Assembly: GCA_963649615.1 (NCBI GenBank)
Contig: CAVJIN010000067.1
Location: 1 to 6,862, forward strand
DNA length: 6,862 nt
Direction of reading: 5' to 3'
Source: UBA9732 sp963649615
GTDB lineage: Bacteria > Spirochaetota > Spirochaetia > Sphaerochaetales > Sphaerochaetaceae
In this document: positions 5,540 to 6,862 of the stretch, piece by piece
How positions within the stretch are numbered: the stretch's first letter is position 1
How the letters are laid out: every line of letters starts with the position of its first letter
Notes under the pieces: generated by a model
The model's input: the letters and a program-made list of their open reading frames with translations, nothing else
What the model was told of the DNA's origin: nothing
Databases searched by the model: none
Program-made: the position numbers and the translations under genes

Positions 5540-5767
5540 ATGAATGATGAAAGCGGGGGAATAAATGGGGGACAAATCATCCCAAAAGGGAACCAACGCA
5601 GGGTGTTAGACTTAATACGAGACAATAGAAATATTACAACTCTAGAAATGGTAGCCTTGCTTGGCATTGGACAAACTACAGTTGAAAGAGCTATTGCATG
5701 GTTAAAGAAAAATGGGTTTATTAAAAGAATTGGAGCCACAAAGAATGGTTACTGGGAGGTCCTTTGA
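5540..5767 (+). CDS. Orphan winged-helix domain, probable 3' remnant of a RecG-like/AlbA_2 protein gene
   Basis: The product has 75 residues. A glycine-rich start (SGGINGGQI, 5-13) and a winged helix-turn-helix (RRVLDLIRDNRNITTLEMVA, then IGQTTVERAIAWLKKNGFIKR and the wing ATKNGYWEVL) match the C-terminal tail of RecG-like/AlbA_2 (Schlafen-like) putative DNA-binding proteins, where GGIN/GGQ repeats precede this domain. The large N-terminal ATPase-like part is absent: the frame is closed by TAG at 5528 and the repeat cluster lies upstream. It is therefore most likely a truncated gene whose tail survives with a chance ATG, though a small DNA-binding protein remains possible. No ribosome site precedes it. 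Its stop overlaps the next start (TGATG at 5765-5769), suggesting the two were once an operon. Confidence 0.55.
   Translation: MNDESGGINGGQIIPKGNQRRVLDLIRDNRNITTLEMVALLGIGQTTVERAIAWLKKNGFIKRIGATKNGYWEVL
5754..5759 (+). promoter_or_regulatory. Strong ribosome binding site pointing to start at 5767
   Basis: GGGAGG lies seven bases before ATG 5767. This is one of the best ribosome sites in the window, yet the frame it opens (MTAKKKESSMKKLGVKILH) closes after 19 codons. It marks the original start of the DUF4417 gene and exposes the frame disruption downstream. Confidence 0.65.
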
Positions 5768-6500
5768 TGACTGCAAAGAAAAAAGAAAGTTCTATGAAAA
5801 AGCTGGGAGTAAAAATCCTGCACTGATTTCCGATGGTTGTAACCCTGAATTGGTAAAAGGAGCTATGTTTGATGGCCTATTTCAAATTCCTGTGATAAAG
5901 GCACCAGAGCAATTTATTATTCCAAAAGCGTTGTGCCCTTTCAGTAAAAGAGAAAAGGTTGTTTCAAATCAATTTGGACTCTGCTTTTATGAAAATGATA
6001 TAGAGTTTGCAGATCTGCTAAGAAATCCCAATGAGTATGTAAAGGAGTTTAAGAAGTACCAAGCAGTAATAAGTCCAGACGCTTCTTTATATTGGGATGC
6101 TCCTTTTGCAGCACAAGTGGTTAATAAGTATAGAAATCATGCTATTGGTTATTATCTACAGAGGAAAGGGGTTTATGTGATACCAAATGTAAGATGGGGT
6201 GATGAGAGAACTTATACAACTGATTATTTCCCTGAGCCTTTAGCCTTTTTGGGATTTGAAAAACACAGCATAGTAAGCATTGGGTCCTATGGCCTTGTTA
6301 AGACTGCAGAGGAGAAGAAGCATTTTAAAGCAGGCCTGAAGTCTATGATTAAATATCTTAAGCCTTCAGTTGTCCTTGTTTATGGTTCAATGCCTAAAGA
6401 TGTATTTACGGATGAAATCACTTTTGGAACTAAGTTCTTTAAATATCCAGACTGGACTTCTTATATGAAGCTAGTAAAGAAAGAAAATATTAAGGACTGA
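5767..6500 (+). CDS. DUF4417 protein gene with an apparent one-base frameshift near its 5' end
   Basis: The family has no known reaction; members are common on mobile elements and phages of Firmicutes. The main frame, open up to TGA 6498-6500, carries the whole DUF4417 body: ELVKGAMFDGLFQIPVIKAP, ALCPFSKREK, ISPDASLYWDAPFAAQV, GYYLQRKGVYVIPNVRWGDE, FGFEKHSIVSIGSYG-like segment (FLGFEKHSIVSIGSYGLVK) and VVLVYGSMP. The strong ribosome site and the TGATG overlap point to ATG 5767, whose frame reads MTAKKKESSMKKLGVK and then stops. One added A in the run at 5811-5815, or a -1 slip on AAA 5812-5814, would join it smoothly to NPALISDGCNPEL in the main frame. Without that, an in-frame start such as ATG 5745 would read a non-homologous N-terminus. 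The gene is thus probably frameshifted, or the run is misread. Identity of the domain is firm; intactness is not. Confidence 0.75.
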
Positions 6501-6506
6501 TGTTTA

Positions 6507-6862
6507 ATGGGTAGTGGAATTAGTGGTAAGTATGAACTTCGTATATACGATGATTCTATGCAAGTAAGTGAAAGCTTTGAAAGACGTTATGACGATAATT
6601 ACATAGAATCCTTTTGTAGAGAAAAGATTGAAACAGCATAGATTAAAGGCTCTTCTATAGATGAGAACTATTTGAAGGTTAAAGAGAAATATCCTTTAAG
6701 AGCTGGTGGAAATTTAGGGGATAAGGGGAATACTAGTGGAATAAATGTCTATAAATCAGACAATCCTATGCAATCTGCAATGGAAATGTATTCAGATTTG
6801 TCATATGGAGGAAGAACAGTGTTTACAAAAAACAAGCATGGAATCCAAACCATCTTTGAGGA
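6507..6862 (+). pseudogene. MGSGISG-type protein gene with an in-frame stop, cut by the window edge
   Basis: ATG 6507 follows AAGGA (6492-6496, ten bases away) and starts MGSGISGKYELRIYDDSM. After 44 codons TAG 6639-6641 stops it, but the same frame continues open with protein-like sequence (KGSSIDENYLKVKEKYPLRA..., HGIQTIFE) to the end of the window. Small proteins starting MGSGISG are frequent on clostridial mobile elements, often close to DUF4417 genes; their function is unknown and some resemble polymorphic toxin or immunity proteins. The TAG differs by one base from CAG (Gln), so a nonsense mutation is the simplest reading. A complete 44-residue peptide or stop readthrough cannot be excluded. 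Confidence 0.5.

Overview
The window looks like a chromosomal or integrated-element segment from a low-GC Firmicute, most like gut Clostridia/Lachnospiraceae. The reasons are the AT-rich coding with AGGAG-type ribosome sites, the Firmicute lipoprotein signals, and accessory families (AbiE, DUF4417, an MGSGISG-type protein) common on clostridial mobile elements. Assignments come from reading motifs by eye; no database was searched.

Positions 1-2428 hold a compact plus-strand operon of exported or membrane redox-type genes: a flavodoxin-fold protein, a lipoprotein with a cyclophilin-like and an NTF2-like domain, and a DUF4405 (cytochrome b-like) membrane protein. The genes overlap (741-760 and 1721-1724), so translation is probably coupled. 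The flavodoxin gene has a signal peptide whose lipobox cysteine is replaced by Asn, and a second start with a strong ribosome site exactly at the flavodoxin domain.

Positions 2429-3146 have no convincing gene. They hold the left copy of a ~130-bp repeat, then a promoter with a perfect 10+3+10 palindrome. Positions 3147-5098 encode an abortive-infection/toxin-antitoxin pair: an AbiEi-type antitoxin and an AbiEii-type nucleotidyltransferase fused at its C-terminus to a complete histidine-phosphatase (phosphoglycerate-mutase-like) domain. The second copy of the ~130-bp repeat follows at once (5113-5243). The two copies share a 32-bp identical core that reads HVETVVL in one frame, like the C-terminal tail of the 23S rRNA methyltransferase RlmD/RumA, a known integration target. 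The cassette is therefore bracketed by att-like direct repeats. Further degraded copies, in both orientations, fill 5248-5430.

Positions 5505-6862 look like a decaying accessory module: an orphan winged-helix tail as found at the C-terminus of RecG-like/AlbA_2 proteins, a DUF4417 gene that appears to have lost one A near its 5' end, and an MGSGISG protein gene interrupted by an in-frame TAG and running off the window.

The most interesting items are the nucleotidyltransferase-phosphatase fusion toxin, its repeat-bracketed cassette and its operator palindrome.
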